A stretch of DNA of 64,000 nucleotides from an uncultured Clostridia bacterium (lineage in GTDB: Bacteria; Bacillota; Clostridia; Oscillospirales; Butyricicoccaceae): positions 63,169 to 127,168 of the forward strand of contig CAJUSB010000002.1 of NCBI GenBank assembly GCA_910589115.1. The letters are read 5' to 3'. Within the stretch, counting starts at the first letter, position 1. The number at the start of each line of letters is the position of its first letter. Below the pieces are notes generated by a model. That model had not been told where the DNA came from. It saw only the letters and a program-made list of their open reading frames with translations, and did not search any database. Made by a program: the position numbers and the translations under genes. Positions 24,121 through 33,614 of this stretch are shown here, in pieces.

Positions 24121-25329
24121 TTAAAGATTATTGACAAGCTCGTCAGCATCTGAAAAACAACGTGTGTACAGGTCGCTCAGCTCGCCGTCCGTCATCTTGA
24201 CCGGCAGCTCCGGCAGGATCAGGTTCGGGTTTGACATCTCATAAAGCATCACATATTGCAGCCAGATCGTGTATCCGTTCTCACTGCTGCCCGTCAGCGC
24301 CGCTTTCATGCCGTCGTTGAGGTGAATGCCGCGCACCAAGCGGTCCATAGAGGTATCAAGCACCTTGTCGAGCATACTGAACATTCCCAGTACAAAGCCA
24401 TCCGAGCCCTCCATACCGATCTTCTCCATCAGCCGTTCCAGGAACAGTCCGCGCAAGCAGCCCTGGCGGATGCTTTCATCCGAATCAGCCGCGCAGTTCT
24501 CCCGCGCCAGCAGCAGCAGCGCATAGCGCCGCAGATCTCCAAGCCCCATCTGGATCAGCATCCGGCGGATATCCGGCAGCACATCGCCGCCAAAATTATC
24601 CTGAAAACCTGCCTTTTTCAGCAGCAGATAGGTCATCGCCGCATCGCTCTGAATCATCTGCGCACATGCGTCAAAATCAACCGTAGGCTTCAGCAGCTCA
24701 TTCATCAGCCGCCCATAAGGCGAATCCGCCAGCGAGACATTCTTATTGATCAGCCGCGGCTTTTCAAAGTAATAGCCCTGGAACAGCAGGAAGCCTAAAT
24801 CCTTGGCCGTGTCAAAATCATCCTGCGTTTCGATCTTCTCAGCCAGCATCGTAACCGGTATCTTTTTCAGCTTGCGCGCAAAGCGGCGGATGGTATCCTG
24901 GTTATACTGCCGGAAATTCACACGCACTATATTGATAATCGGCAGAATGGTATTATATTGGCCGTGGCCATCGTAGCCCTTCATGACCAGCGTATACCCG
25001 ATTTTATGCAGCTCTTCCAGCTTGCGTGCTACCGCTGGGTCCACCGTGATCTCCGCCTCGACCTCCACCACAACTTCCTTGGGATCGGCCAATCGGACGA
25101 AATCATTCAGGATCAGGTTTTTTGTGAAATGGATATAAGCCATGTGCCCATTGGTCAGCCGGGAAAGGCCGAACAGCGACATGGCCTCGGACAACACGCT
25201 GCGGGTTGCAGCATCTTCATCCGTAATATTGGAAACGTTGCCGCTGCGTGCGTCACGATAAAGGAGCTCATAGCTCCGTATCTCCTTATTCAGGTTATAG
25301 ATCGGCTGTCGTGCGATATATGCATACAT
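24121..25329 (-). CDS. EAL-HDOD signalling protein with degenerate EAL domain (YuxH-like)
   Basis: A 402-aa cytoplasmic protein. The N-terminal EAL-fold (residues 1-195) starts IARQPIYNLNKEIRSYELLYR, where the EAL triplet is replaced by ELL, and the usual metal-binding DDFG-type motif reads KGYDGHG. Catalytic c-di-GMP hydrolysis is therefore doubtful. Residues 200-400 are HDOD, without an HD-GYP active site. Such YuxH/CdgJ-like proteins act as protein-interaction or c-di-GMP-responsive regulators of motility in several bacteria. It sits in the fliD operon between the FtsA-like gene and an mcp, so a motility role is likely. The start MYAYIAR is chosen from GGGGGAGGG upstream. Confidence 0.9.
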   Translation of the reverse strand: MYAYIARQPIYNLNKEIRSYELLYRDARSGNVSNITDEDAATRSVLSEAMSLFGLSRLTNGHMAYIHFTKNLILNDFVRLADPKEVVVEVEAEITVDPAVARKLEELHKIGYTLVMKGYDGHGQYNTILPIINIVRVNFRQYNQDTIRRFARKLKKIPVTMLAEKIETQDDFDTAKDLGFLLFQGYYFEKPRLINKNVSLADSPYGRLMNELLKPTVDFDACAQMIQSDAAMTYLLLKKAGFQDNFGGDVLPDIRRMLIQMGLGDLRRYALLLLARENCAADSDESIRQGCLRGLFLERLMEKIGMEGSDGFVLGMFSMLDKVLDTSMDRLVRGIHLNDGMKAALTGSSENGYTIWLQYVMLYEMSNPNLILPELPVKMTDGELSDLYTRCFSDADELVNNL

Positions 25330-25405
25330 ACAGGAGCCCTCCCCCTCTGTTTTCGTTTCAGCCCGCCGAGGGGCCATTAAGGCCCCCGGCAGGCCTTTTT
25401 ACCAA

Positions 25406-27688
25406 TCATGCCTTGTAGCGGACGACGACCTCATCCTGCGCGGCAAGCGCCTGCGTAAATTCACAGGGCGAACCGTTGAGCAGCAGCTCGACCGGGTGCT
25501 CAAGGCGGTTAAAATCCAACCCCGAATATTGCAGGATATCCATAAAATAATAGGGGTCGCCGCTGGCCTTCGGCGGAAGCTCGAGGGGCTTCCCGTTCAG
25601 GCGGATGTGCAGCCCGGACGCTGCACGCGGCAATCCAAGGCCGGGAATATCCGGCAGGACAACCCGCGGTACCCCCCGGCGCTTGGGTTCTTCCCAATGC
25701 TCCGGCATGCCCGTGGCAGCAGAGGGGAGCACCGGTTTCACCTTCACCGGCTGCGGGGCGGGTTCCGGCTGGACAGGTCCCGGCTGCACCGGCGGCTCTT
25801 CCGCCTGTGGGACAGGCGCCGGCTCTTCCGCAGGAACAGGCTCCATAATCGGTTTATGCACCGGGGACGGTTCAGGTTCCTGCGTCCCGTCAAACCGCAG
25901 CTGCCCTTCCAATGGACGCTGCTCCTCCTGCTCGGGTTCTGCGGCTTTCCTGCGCGAACGCGGCGGCGTCACCGGTACATCGACCGGCGACGCTTCCGCC
26001 TGTCCTTCGGCCTGCACGGTCGCCCAGGCCCGGACGGGTTCCGGCTGCGGCTGCTCCGGCGGAGTGGGCAGCTCCTCCTCACGCGCAGGCTGCGCCGTTG
26101 GAAGCGGCACCGGCTTATCCGCACCGGTTTCGACCGTATCGCCGGTACACAGCCGGTAAGAAAGCCCCTGTGGCTTGCCGTTGACACTCACCCCGCCGCG
26201 GAAGCCTTCCCCCAGTACCTCGCCCAGCGTCCGCGTGGCATTCTCGCCTGCCTTCGCCGGGACAAATTCCAGGTCATCACCCGCATGGACAATGTCCGAC
26301 AGTTCGGCATCTATGCCGTTGAGACGGATCACCGGCGGTGTGCCGTGCGTACCGCGCACAAACTGCCGCGCCCCGTCCAGCGTAAAGGAAAGATTCGCGC
26401 CGGTGCGCCCCATCATATCACCGTATTTGCACCCGTTCATTAGCAGGATATCGCGCACATTCAGCGTACCGCTGCGGAACAGCTTTGCAGGCACACCGTT
26501 CAGCGTCACAACATAGCTGTCGTTGATCATCCCCAGCGCGGCAGAAACCGCTATGCCCAGCGGGGTCGAATACTCCGGATCGTTGAGATGTTCCCCTTCC
26601 GTGAACGCATTTCGTTCAAAGTGGTTCCCAGCAACCGCAACCCGCGCATCATCCATGCCGATTGCCTGCGCGACCGCCTGGCGGATGCCGTAAAGTTTAC
26701 TGCCGCCGCCCGCCAGGAAGACCGCCGACGGCACCGCGCCATTAAGCTCAAGCACGCGGTCAGCGATTTCACGGGCCAGCAGCTGCACCGCCGGTTCGAT
26801 CAGGTCGATCAGCTTTTCGGACGAGCACTCATGCGGCAGTCCGAGAATGTCGGTATAGCGCAGCGGGTCCTCCTTGCCGATCTCCATTTTCAGCGCTTCG
26901 CCGGTACGGAAATCGACAAGCAGCTTTTTCATCAGCAGCTCGGTCACTTCATCGCCCGCCACGGTAGCCATTGTATACCCGGCGACGCTGCCGTCACGGC
27001 AAACCGCAATATCCGACGTGCCCGCGCCAATATCCACAAGCACAAGGTTCAGCAGCCGGATATCAATGGGAATTGCTGCATTCAGGGAAGCAATCGGTTC
27101 CAGCGTGAGGCTCGACACCTCAAGCCCCAGCCGTGCAACCACGGTATACAGGCTGTCAACCACCTCGCGCGGGAGGAAAGTCGCAACCACATCCGCCTCC
27201 ATCACACGGCCCCGGTGCCCGCTCAGGGTGGACATCGGATAGCCGTCCAAGCGATACTGTGAAGCGGTGTAGCCAACCATATAAAAGGTACCCTCCCCGC
27301 CGTCAGCCACCACGCTTTCCGCGGCCGAAACCGCACCGGCTTCCAGCTGATTGATGGTTTCATCATCCGCCTGGCGCGGCTCGGCAAACTCCAATGTGAA
27401 GCTGGCCTTTGCCGACCGCAGCGCACGCCCCGCCGCCGCAACACACACCCGTTTCAAAACGATGCCCTGCCGCTGTTCCAGCCGGTCGGTCACGCGGCGC
27501 GCGATCGCGGCTACCTGCGCAATATCTTCAATCTGGCCGTCGAGCATCGCACGGCGGCCATGCTCCTCTTTCTCGATGGCGAGTACGTGAAATCGTCCGC
27601 CCTCCTCGCGCCCAAGCACGCCGACAATGCTTCGGGTGCCTATATCAAGGGCAAACACTGTTTTCTGGTCCTGTACCGCATCCGGCAC
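25406..27688 (-). CDS. FtsA/PilM-like actin-fold ATPase with Pro-rich linker
   Basis: A 760-aa protein. An actin-type ATPase fold covers residues about 8-400: phosphate-1 VFALDIGTRSIVG, phosphate-2 LVDIGAGTSDIAV, adenosine motif VFLAGGGSKL. Two small beta-grasp-like repeats follow (VVTLNGVPAKLF..., GVSVNGKPQGL...), then a 180-residue Pro/Glu/Gln-rich linker, and a final LNGKPLELP...LLLNGSPCEF domain. It starts at a GTG with AAGGAGG 8 nt before; the upstream frame is a chance extension. It is larger than cell-division FtsA and lacks the amphipathic FtsA C-terminus. Position inside a sigma-28-type operon between an mcp and EAL-HDOD suggests a role in motility, localisation or pilus-like assembly, rather than division (inference). 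Confidence 0.85.
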   Translation of the reverse strand: MPDAVQDQKTVFALDIGTRSIVGVLGREEGGRFHVLAIEKEEHGRRAMLDGQIEDIAQVAAIARRVTDRLEQRQGIVLKRVCVAAAGRALRSAKASFTLEFAEPRQADDETINQLEAGAVSAAESVVADGGEGTFYMVGYTASQYRLDGYPMSTLSGHRGRVMEADVVATFLPREVVDSLYTVVARLGLEVSSLTLEPIASLNAAIPIDIRLLNLVLVDIGAGTSDIAVCRDGSVAGYTMATVAGDEVTELLMKKLLVDFRTGEALKMEIGKEDPLRYTDILGLPHECSSEKLIDLIEPAVQLLAREIADRVLELNGAVPSAVFLAGGGSKLYGIRQAVAQAIGMDDARVAVAGNHFERNAFTEGEHLNDPEYSTPLGIAVSAALGMINDSYVVTLNGVPAKLFRSGTLNVRDILLMNGCKYGDMMGRTGANLSFTLDGARQFVRGTHGTPPVIRLNGIDAELSDIVHAGDDLEFVPAKAGENATRTLGEVLGEGFRGGVSVNGKPQGLSYRLCTGDTVETGADKPVPLPTAQPAREEELPTPPEQPQPEPVRAWATVQAEGQAEASPVDVPVTPPRSRRKAAEPEQEEQRPLEGQLRFDGTQEPEPSPVHKPIMEPVPAEEPAPVPQAEEPPVQPGPVQPEPAPQPVKVKPVLPSAATGMPEHWEEPKRRGVPRVVLPDIPGLGLPRAASGLHIRLNGKPLELPPKASGDPYYFMDILQYSGLDFNRLEHPVELLLNGSPCEFTQALAAQDEVVVRYKA

Positions 27689-27798
27689 AGCATCCGCCTC
27701 CTTCCAGCCTGTGGTCCCTGGCAGAGGTACGAGCGCCCCGGCCCGTATCGCTGCCATTCTGGCAGCGGCACGCCTGCCGGGAGCCGCCCGCCGCCGCA

Positions 27799-29595
27799 TT
27801 AGTATTTATCGTAGGAGCTGCCAAAGCTCACTTCATCCGCACTCTCCGTGTAGACTGGCGCTGTTTGCTGTGCAGCATAGCTGCTTGCACCGTTCTTCAG
27901 CACGAACCGGCTCATCAGCCGGTCAAGCAGCTGGGCCTGGCCGCTCAGTTCCTCGCTGGCAGCGGCAGTCTCTTCACTGGTCGCCGAATTGGTCTGCACG
28001 ACTGCGGAAATCTGCTCAATCCCTTCATTGACCTGTGCAATGGATTCGGCCTGATGCTCGCTTGCGCTGGCAATTTCCCCCATCAAAGCAACCGCGCTCT
28101 CGGTCAGCTCACGGGTCTTGTCAAGCGCCTCCGCAACTTCGGAGACATAACCGCTGCCCTTTTCCACCGCATTGATTGCATTCTCAATGCGCTGCTGGGT
28201 CGCCTTGGACGCTTCGTCCGATTTGCTCGCAAGGTTGCGTACCTCATCCGCTACCACGGCAAAGCCCTTGCCTGCGGTGCCTGCACGTGCCGCTTCCACG
28301 GCTGCATTCAGCGCAAGGATGTTGGTCTGGAAAGCAATATTTGCAATCGTACCAATGATCTCGCGAACCTCTTCGGCAGAAGCCTTGATCTCATCCATTG
28401 CAGTAATCATATTGCGCATACGCTCGTTGCAAACGCCAACCTGGGAGCCTGCCGCATCGGCCTTCCCGCGCGAATTCTGCGCCATCTTGGAATTCTCATT
28501 GGCGCTCTGGGTAATCTCGGTAATCGTTGCGGAAAGCTCTTCCACCGCGCTCGCCTGCTCGGTTGCGCCCTGTGCCAGCGCCTGTGCGCTGTTTGAAACC
28601 TGGTCAGAGTTGGCGGATACCTGCTCGGATGACTGCATGATCTGCGCCAGCGCGTCACTCAGGCTGGAATTGATATCACGGATCGATGCAAGCACCGGTG
28701 CAAGATCGCCAACGTAGGAATCCTCAGCACGCGTGCGGATATCAAAGTTACCCCTGGACATTTCACCCAGCAGATAGCCGATATCGCCAATTACGGTTTT
28801 GAGGTCTTCTACGACATCATGGGTTGCACGGACAATGTCGCCGATTTCGTTCTCACTGTCGAAATCCGGCACGGGGGAATGCAGGTCGCCGACAGCAAGA
28901 TCCTGCAAACGCTTTGCGCACTGGCCGATGGGCCGCGCAATGCTGCGGGAAATAGACGCCGAAATCGCGACCCCCAGCACCAGCGCCGTCAGGATCAGCG
29001 CAATAACGACTATCAGACACCATATGGCATCACGCGCCGCATCTGCTTTCAGCTGATTTCCCTGGCTGATCTTAAGTTCCAGCAAGGAACGCATATTGTC
29101 ATAGATTACATCAAAATCCGCATCCAGGATATTCACCATGTCATCCTGGAGCTGGCGGCGGGAATTCTCTGACATATTGTTGGTAACGCGGGTGATCAGC
29201 TCCTTGGCAGTCTTCTGATACGTCTGCCAGGCCTGTGACGCCTCCTGGAATTTTTTCTTGGCTTCGTCGGTTTCCAGCGTCGTTTCGACCCTTGCCAAAT
29301 ACTCGTTTACCGTTTTGACAAGCGCATCCATGTCATTCTGGGCATTCTGCCGGATATCCACATCAATACAGCTGATTGCATCGTGAATCTTGCCGTCGAG
29401 CTTGGCGAATTCACCAATAAACATGCCGGCATCACCCTGTGCGAAGCCGAACCGTTCAAGCCCCCTATCATATTCCTGCTGAATCTGCCGCAGGAGCAGC
29501 GAACTGACAATTCCCGAAACACTGGCCAGCACTGTAACACTTGTTACGGCAAGCGTAATCCGCTGTTTGACCTTTAAATCACTGAGTTTTAACAC
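27799..29595 (-). CDS. Methyl-accepting chemotaxis protein
   Basis: A 598-aa receptor. TM1 is at about 10-30, a four-helix-bundle extracytoplasmic sensor (31-185) rich in Asp/Glu/Gln, TM2 at about 190-212, HAMP (DLAVGDLHSPVPDF), then the cytoplasmic hairpin tip QTNILALNAAVEAARAG and methylation helices. The C-terminus is a short Ser/Tyr/Asp tail without a CheR pentapeptide. The ligand is unknown. The start is the GTG giving VLKLSDLK, 8 nt after AAAGGG. It lies 168 bp after the fliT-like stop, with a stack of hairpins between. It is transcribed with fliD and the FtsA-like gene. Confidence 0.94.
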   Translation of the reverse strand: MLKLSDLKVKQRITLAVTSVTVLASVSGIVSSLLLRQIQQEYDRGLERFGFAQGDAGMFIGEFAKLDGKIHDAISCIDVDIRQNAQNDMDALVKTVNEYLARVETTLETDEAKKKFQEASQAWQTYQKTAKELITRVTNNMSENSRRQLQDDMVNILDADFDVIYDNMRSLLELKISQGNQLKADAARDAIWCLIVVIALILTALVLGVAISASISRSIARPIGQCAKRLQDLAVGDLHSPVPDFDSENEIGDIVRATHDVVEDLKTVIGDIGYLLGEMSRGNFDIRTRAEDSYVGDLAPVLASIRDINSSLSDALAQIMQSSEQVSANSDQVSNSAQALAQGATEQASAVEELSATITEITQSANENSKMAQNSRGKADAAGSQVGVCNERMRNMITAMDEIKASAEEVREIIGTIANIAFQTNILALNAAVEAARAGTAGKGFAVVADEVRNLASKSDEASKATQQRIENAINAVEKGSGYVSEVAEALDKTRELTESAVALMGEIASASEHQAESIAQVNEGIEQISAVVQTNSATSEETAAASEELSGQAQLLDRLMSRFVLKNGASSYAAQQTAPVYTESADEVSFGSSYDKY

Positions 29596-29607
29596 AAAAA
29601 ACACCCT

Positions 29608-29772
29608 TTTCCAGTTGATAACGTGCTATATCTATCGTAAAAACGACATATAGCCCCCGCCGCCCCAAAATCGGGGAGGGGGGAGCATGCTCCTGAACCC
29701 CGCGGCACTGTCTGGCCCACCATTTCCCCGGCAGGCCAGACAGGCCTATACCTCCGCTGAAATCAGCGGAGG
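29608..29772 (-). other. Stack of hairpins between the fliT-like gene and mcp
   Basis: Four or more perfect or near-perfect inverted repeats in 165 bp: CCTCCGCTGA/TCAGCGGAGG (29751-29772), CTGTCTGGCC/GGCCAGACAG (29708-29743), the palindrome GGAGCATGCTCC (29682-29693), CCCC/GGGG (29663-29676), and GCTATAT/ATATAGC near 29620-29655. No T-run follows in either direction. Likely an mRNA-processing or stability region. Confidence 0.55.
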
Positions 29773-30170
29773 TGGTTATAATAGGAACGGTTGCCGCCCA
29801 TGCCGGTGCTGATCCGCCGGTCAAGCTGGATAATCCGGTCGAGCTGCCGCAGGTTGCGCTCACACAGCTCGCGCAGCGCGGTTTCCTCCTGCTGCTCGGG
29901 CGCACCCTCGGGCACGTTGCCTTGCAGCAGGAAGCTCAGCCTGCGGGCATCCTCTTCGGGCTGGTTCAACACGCCCTCCTGGATGGTTTCCTCAATCTCC
30001 TGTAGATCGAGCAGCGGCTGCTGCCGCATCCCTAACAGCATCTTGGCCGATACCTCGTCCCGCCGGTCGACTGCCTGTGCCAGCTGGCCGGTCAAGTCAA
30101 ATAATTCATCCAGCTTCATATATGCCTTGCGTTTCTGCTGACGCAGGCGGTTTACATATTCCATATCCAT
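29763..30170 (-). CDS. FliT-like flagellar chaperone candidate
   Basis: A 135-aa all-helical protein (residues 1-60 and 95-125 coiled), with the typical small size and position directly after fliS in fliD-fliS-fliT operons. FliT/FlgN-type proteins bind filament-cap FliD or hook proteins before export. Sequence identity is too low to name it with certainty. It starts 7 nt after the fliS stop with GGGGAG overlapping the end of fliS, so translation is coupled. The 3' end is part of a hairpin. Confidence 0.65.
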   Translation of the reverse strand: MDMEYVNRLRQQKRKAYMKLDELFDLTGQLAQAVDRRDEVSAKMLLGMRQQPLLDLQEIEETIQEGVLNQPEEDARRLSFLLQGNVPEGAPEQQEETALRELCERNLRQLDRIIQLDRRISTGMGGNRSYYNHLR

Positions 30171-30177
30171 TGGCCGC

Positions 30178-30612
30178 TCACTCCCCGACGGCCTGCGCCG
30201 CCTCCAGCGGGGCCTCTGCCGGACCGCCGCGGCCCTCCGCAACGTTTTTATTTGCCGCGCGGAAGGTATCCCGCAGGTCCGTAATCATCGGGCGGATCTT
30301 ATCCAGCTCGCCCTTGTTGCGCCCAATCTTCACACGCCCGATTTCATAGCTGAAATAATCATACAGCCGGTGCAGCTGCAAGCTGATCGGATACTGCATA
30401 TCAAGCGTATCATCCAAATGACGCAGGATCGCGAGTGATCGGTCGGCGGAGTCCTCAAGTAAATTAAAATCCTGTTTTTTCAGTGCAAGGTCACAGCGGA
30501 TAAGCTGCTTGACCAGCTCATCGTACAGCAGCAGCAGCAGTTCGTTCTGGTTCATTTCGAGTACGTTCTGCTCCCGCTGGTCACGATAGTGCTGGTATCC
30601 CTGATTCTCCAT
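30178..30612 (-). CDS. fliS: Flagellin export chaperone FliS
   Basis: A 144-aa helical chaperone. Family pattern is clear: NQNELLLLLYDELVKQLIRCDLALK and LDDTLDMQYPISLQLHRLYDYFSYEI. FliS binds flagellin in the cytoplasm and, with FliW, links flagellin level to CsrA. It starts at ATG after AAAGGAG, 24 bp beyond fliD. The C-terminal tail is Ala/Glu-rich. Confidence 0.95.
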   Translation of the reverse strand: MENQGYQHYRDQREQNVLEMNQNELLLLLYDELVKQLIRCDLALKKQDFNLLEDSADRSLAILRHLDDTLDMQYPISLQLHRLYDYFSYEIGRVKIGRNKGELDKIRPMITDLRDTFRAANKNVAEGRGGPAEAPLEAAQAVGE

Positions 30613-30636
30613 AGCCACTCCTTTTATTACTTCTCT

Positions 30637-33381
30637 TTAGTAGCTTCCGCCCGAACCGCCCATCAAACCGGCCAGTGCCGAGCTTTGGCTGTTCATCTGT
30701 ACCATCATCTGCTCCAATGCCGTAAACTGACGGGTATAATAATCAATACGGTCAGCCATCTTGCTCTGGAGCTTTTCGATCTGCTCCGCATAACGGTTGT
30801 ACTGATCCTGCAACGCATTGTTGTTGACCGACGTCGGCGCATACTGGCTGCCTGCGCGCTGTACCAGGATGCCGGGGCTGCCGCTGGAAGTATTGGCATA
30901 CTGGTTGACAACCTTCTGAATCCGCTGCATCAGGCCGTCGGTCGAGGCGCCGTTCTCCTTGGTCTGCACAAATGCATCACGCACAGCGTCCGGGTCCTCT
31001 TCGATCGTCTCGCGCAGCTTTTCGGGGTCAAGCTCCAATGTGGTCAGGCCGCTTGAATACTTGGTGGACAGGCCGATCTTCTGGAGCATCCGGCTGAATT
31101 CCGCACTCTCCGCAGAGGATGCGTTCATATCCATGCTGATGCCCGTAATCGCATTGCGCAGCGCACTGTGCAGGCTGGAAAGCTCGGTCTCGCCGAACAG
31201 GATGCCCTGCTTCGCCTTCTCTTCGTATGCCTCAATCGCGCTCTCGCTCATACTCTCGCGGTCAGCATCAGTCAGGGGCTCATAACGGGTATGGCTACTG
31301 CTCGACTTCTCGGCGGGCATGGTCGAATACTGATTGCGGATCTCGGTTACCATTGCATTGTAATCATTTACAAACGACTGGATTGCATCGATAATCTTGT
31401 CACTGTCCGATTCGGTCTTGAACGTGATGGGATCCGACTTGTTGGGGTCCCACTTGGTGGGGTCCGACTCGTCGGGATTAGTCAAAACATTGCCGTCTGC
31501 ATCGACTCTGCCTTCAAACGTCTTATTCAGCGTAACCGTCATGCCGTCAAAATCAACGCTGTTCGATGCACGCTTCATATTCATGTTCTGGCCGTTGATT
31601 GTGACGTTGAACTCTGCATCCTGACCCGCAAAAAATACTTTTTCATTCTTCAGCGCTTCCAGGTCGGCTTCTTTATTCAAATCAAACTCTTTATCGCCAA
31701 ACTTAACATTCCCATCCGTGGTAAAGCCAAAAATCCCAGCTAAATCACCGCTCATCGCGATCTTGCTGTTCTTGCCGGTTTCGGTCCCCTTGATGGAGAA
31801 CTGATTGGTCAGCTTGGAGTAGCTGATGTTGACGCCTGCATCCTTATTGCTGTTGATCTGGCTCATCATGCCCTCAATGGTGGTATCTTCATCAAAGCTC
31901 ATCGTCTCTCCATTGATCGTAAGAGACAGCTTATTGCACTGGACTACGCCGTCCTTATCAACGACCTGGACAGTCTCGTTGCCAGCGTCGTCCTTTATCT
32001 TCTGGAGGGTAAGGCCTCTTCTCTTGACATCCTCCGGATTATTTTTCGCATACTCTTTGAATTCGTCTTCGGTCATGTCATGGAATTTATCCCCGAAGAT
32101 GTCCTTGAGCTTGGTGTTTGTATTCAGATAGCTGCTTACACCGTCTTCACCCATGCCAAGCACCTTGCTCGCGCTGGATGTAACGGACAGCGTATCACCT
32201 GAGCTATGCGTCTGGAAGCTCAGGCGGGCAGCACTGCCGTCGGCTGTGGCCTTCAGGTTCGCTGTAATTTTGCCTGCGCCAAATTCCTTATCCAGACCCT
32301 TCTGGATCGTATCCTCCAAGGTTTTCTGGAGGGCTTCCCCGCGAAGCTTCTTTTTCTGGTCATCGGTAATGGTCTGCCCCGGGTTATCGGCTTCCCATTC
32401 CGTGAGCTTTTTATCCCATGCTTTATCTACAGCCGTTTTCAGATCGCCCAGGTCAATCGTTTTGCTCTTGCCGTTGAAGGTCACATTCAGCGTCTTATCG
32501 CTCAAGTACGCTGCCGGGTCCTTCTTATCGATCAGGCTATCAGGGTTGGAGATTTTGAATGAGTTGGTGTCCTCACCGGCATCGTCCATATTCAGCTTGC
32601 GCTGGAGCGCCTTGTCAATGCTGCTGACATAAACGGCATTGCCGCCAGTTGTCTTATCCGCAAAGGTGATTTTATCGCCTTCCAGCTTGACGTCAATACG
32701 GTCGCTGGCCTTGACATAATCGCCAGAACCCGTGCGAACCATTGCTTCGCTGAGCTTGTCACGGATGCCCTCCACCAGCTCTTCTCTAGAATGATATACA
32801 TCCTTTTCGCCAAAGCTGAGATAAACGCTGTTGTCACCGTAGGTAAGGGTCATGGAGCCGGACAATGCGCCGACTTCTACATCTTCCGTCAGGTTCAGCT
32901 CTTTGCCTGCAGTAATTATACCGTCCTTATTTGCCGTCAGGCCCAGCTGGCTGAAAATATCATTCGACGCAACATCAGTTTTGTAGCTGGCCGAGGTTGC
33001 AAGCTGCTTGATGCTGTTGATCCGCACATCGCTGTTGGTGCGCCCCGTCGCGGTCACCGCGTCAGAGAATTTGCCTGCGGTGGTCGTCTTGACCGCCTTG
33101 TTGAAAAAGCTCGCACTGAACAGGTTCGTACTGGAGGTGTAGGACGTATATTTCCGGTTCAGCGCAATCATCTTATCAAGGATGCTGCGGTATGCGTCCT
33201 GCTTCCACTGCACCTTGGTCTGTTTCTGCTGGAGACCCTGGATTTTCTTTTTAATCCCCGAAACCGCATTCTCAATCATGCTCTCGGTATCCATACCGGA
33301 TGCGAGACCACTGATTACGTTACGATTTCCATAAATACTGGAAGCACTGCTGGACCCAGTCAAACTGCTGATCGATGCCAT
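30637..33381 (-). CDS. fliD: Flagellar hook-associated protein 2 (filament cap) FliD
   Basis: A 914-aa export substrate that caps the filament. Residues 15-120 are the FliD N-terminal domain (GLASGMDTESMIENAVSGIKKKIQ, LNRKYTSYTS). The C-terminal 200 residues are the helical D0/D1 return (LHSALRNAITGISMD, KNGASTDGLMQRIQKVVNQY, GSYAPTSVN-type). The middle 550 residues are Asp/Lys/Thr-rich and expanded: usual FliD is 450-650 aa. The insertions probably form outer domains that could be adhesive. It is the first gene after a sigma-28-type promoter. Confidence 0.95.
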   Translation of the reverse strand: MASISSLTGSSSASSIYGNRNVISGLASGMDTESMIENAVSGIKKKIQGLQQKQTKVQWKQDAYRSILDKMIALNRKYTSYTSSTNLFSASFFNKAVKTTTAGKFSDAVTATGRTNSDVRINSIKQLATSASYKTDVASNDIFSQLGLTANKDGIITAGKELNLTEDVEVGALSGSMTLTYGDNSVYLSFGEKDVYHSREELVEGIRDKLSEAMVRTGSGDYVKASDRIDVKLEGDKITFADKTTGGNAVYVSSIDKALQRKLNMDDAGEDTNSFKISNPDSLIDKKDPAAYLSDKTLNVTFNGKSKTIDLGDLKTAVDKAWDKKLTEWEADNPGQTITDDQKKKLRGEALQKTLEDTIQKGLDKEFGAGKITANLKATADGSAARLSFQTHSSGDTLSVTSSASKVLGMGEDGVSSYLNTNTKLKDIFGDKFHDMTEDEFKEYAKNNPEDVKRRGLTLQKIKDDAGNETVQVVDKDGVVQCNKLSLTINGETMSFDEDTTIEGMMSQINSNKDAGVNISYSKLTNQFSIKGTETGKNSKIAMSGDLAGIFGFTTDGNVKFGDKEFDLNKEADLEALKNEKVFFAGQDAEFNVTINGQNMNMKRASNSVDFDGMTVTLNKTFEGRVDADGNVLTNPDESDPTKWDPNKSDPITFKTESDSDKIIDAIQSFVNDYNAMVTEIRNQYSTMPAEKSSSSHTRYEPLTDADRESMSESAIEAYEEKAKQGILFGETELSSLHSALRNAITGISMDMNASSAESAEFSRMLQKIGLSTKYSSGLTTLELDPEKLRETIEEDPDAVRDAFVQTKENGASTDGLMQRIQKVVNQYANTSSGSPGILVQRAGSQYAPTSVNNNALQDQYNRYAEQIEKLQSKMADRIDYYTRQFTALEQMMVQMNSQSSALAGLMGGSGGSY

Positions 33382-33505
33382 TGAAAATCACTCCTTTGAT
33401 ACTATTGTCTTTTTCTGATAGAAATTTTTAATCTGACGCTAACTTTTTTGACGAATTTATCGAATAATAAATTGTAAGGACACCGATAATGCCTTTATAT
33501 TATAT

Positions 33506-33533
33506 ATATCGACATTTTCTCGGGAAAAGTAAA
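33506..33533 (-). promoter_or_regulatory. Sigma-28/SigD-like promoter of the fliD operon
   Basis: Minus strand: TTTAC (33529-33533), 15-bp gap, GTCGATAT (33506-33513). The -10 matches the SigD consensus GCCGATAT at 7 of 8, and the gap equals the SigD spacing. The identical arrangement precedes cheA. Transcription would start about 115 nt upstream of fliD. Confidence 0.7.
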
Positions 33534-33614
33534 CGCTTCTAGCAATTTTTTTATTCTTGGGAGCCGCCCCCTTGCGGCAGCTCTCATAAGGTTCAGGAAA
33601 GAGGTGCTCTGAAA

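Noticed and set aside
27409..28596. Plus-strand 395-aa frame across the FtsA-like and mcp genes
   Set aside because: Antisense to two well-supported genes, no start signals, Cys/Arg/His-rich shadow composition.
33440..33480. Second sigma-28 box TTCGATAA upstream of fliD
   Set aside because: The nearest TTAC lies 9 bp away, not 15, so it does not match the shared promoter layout.
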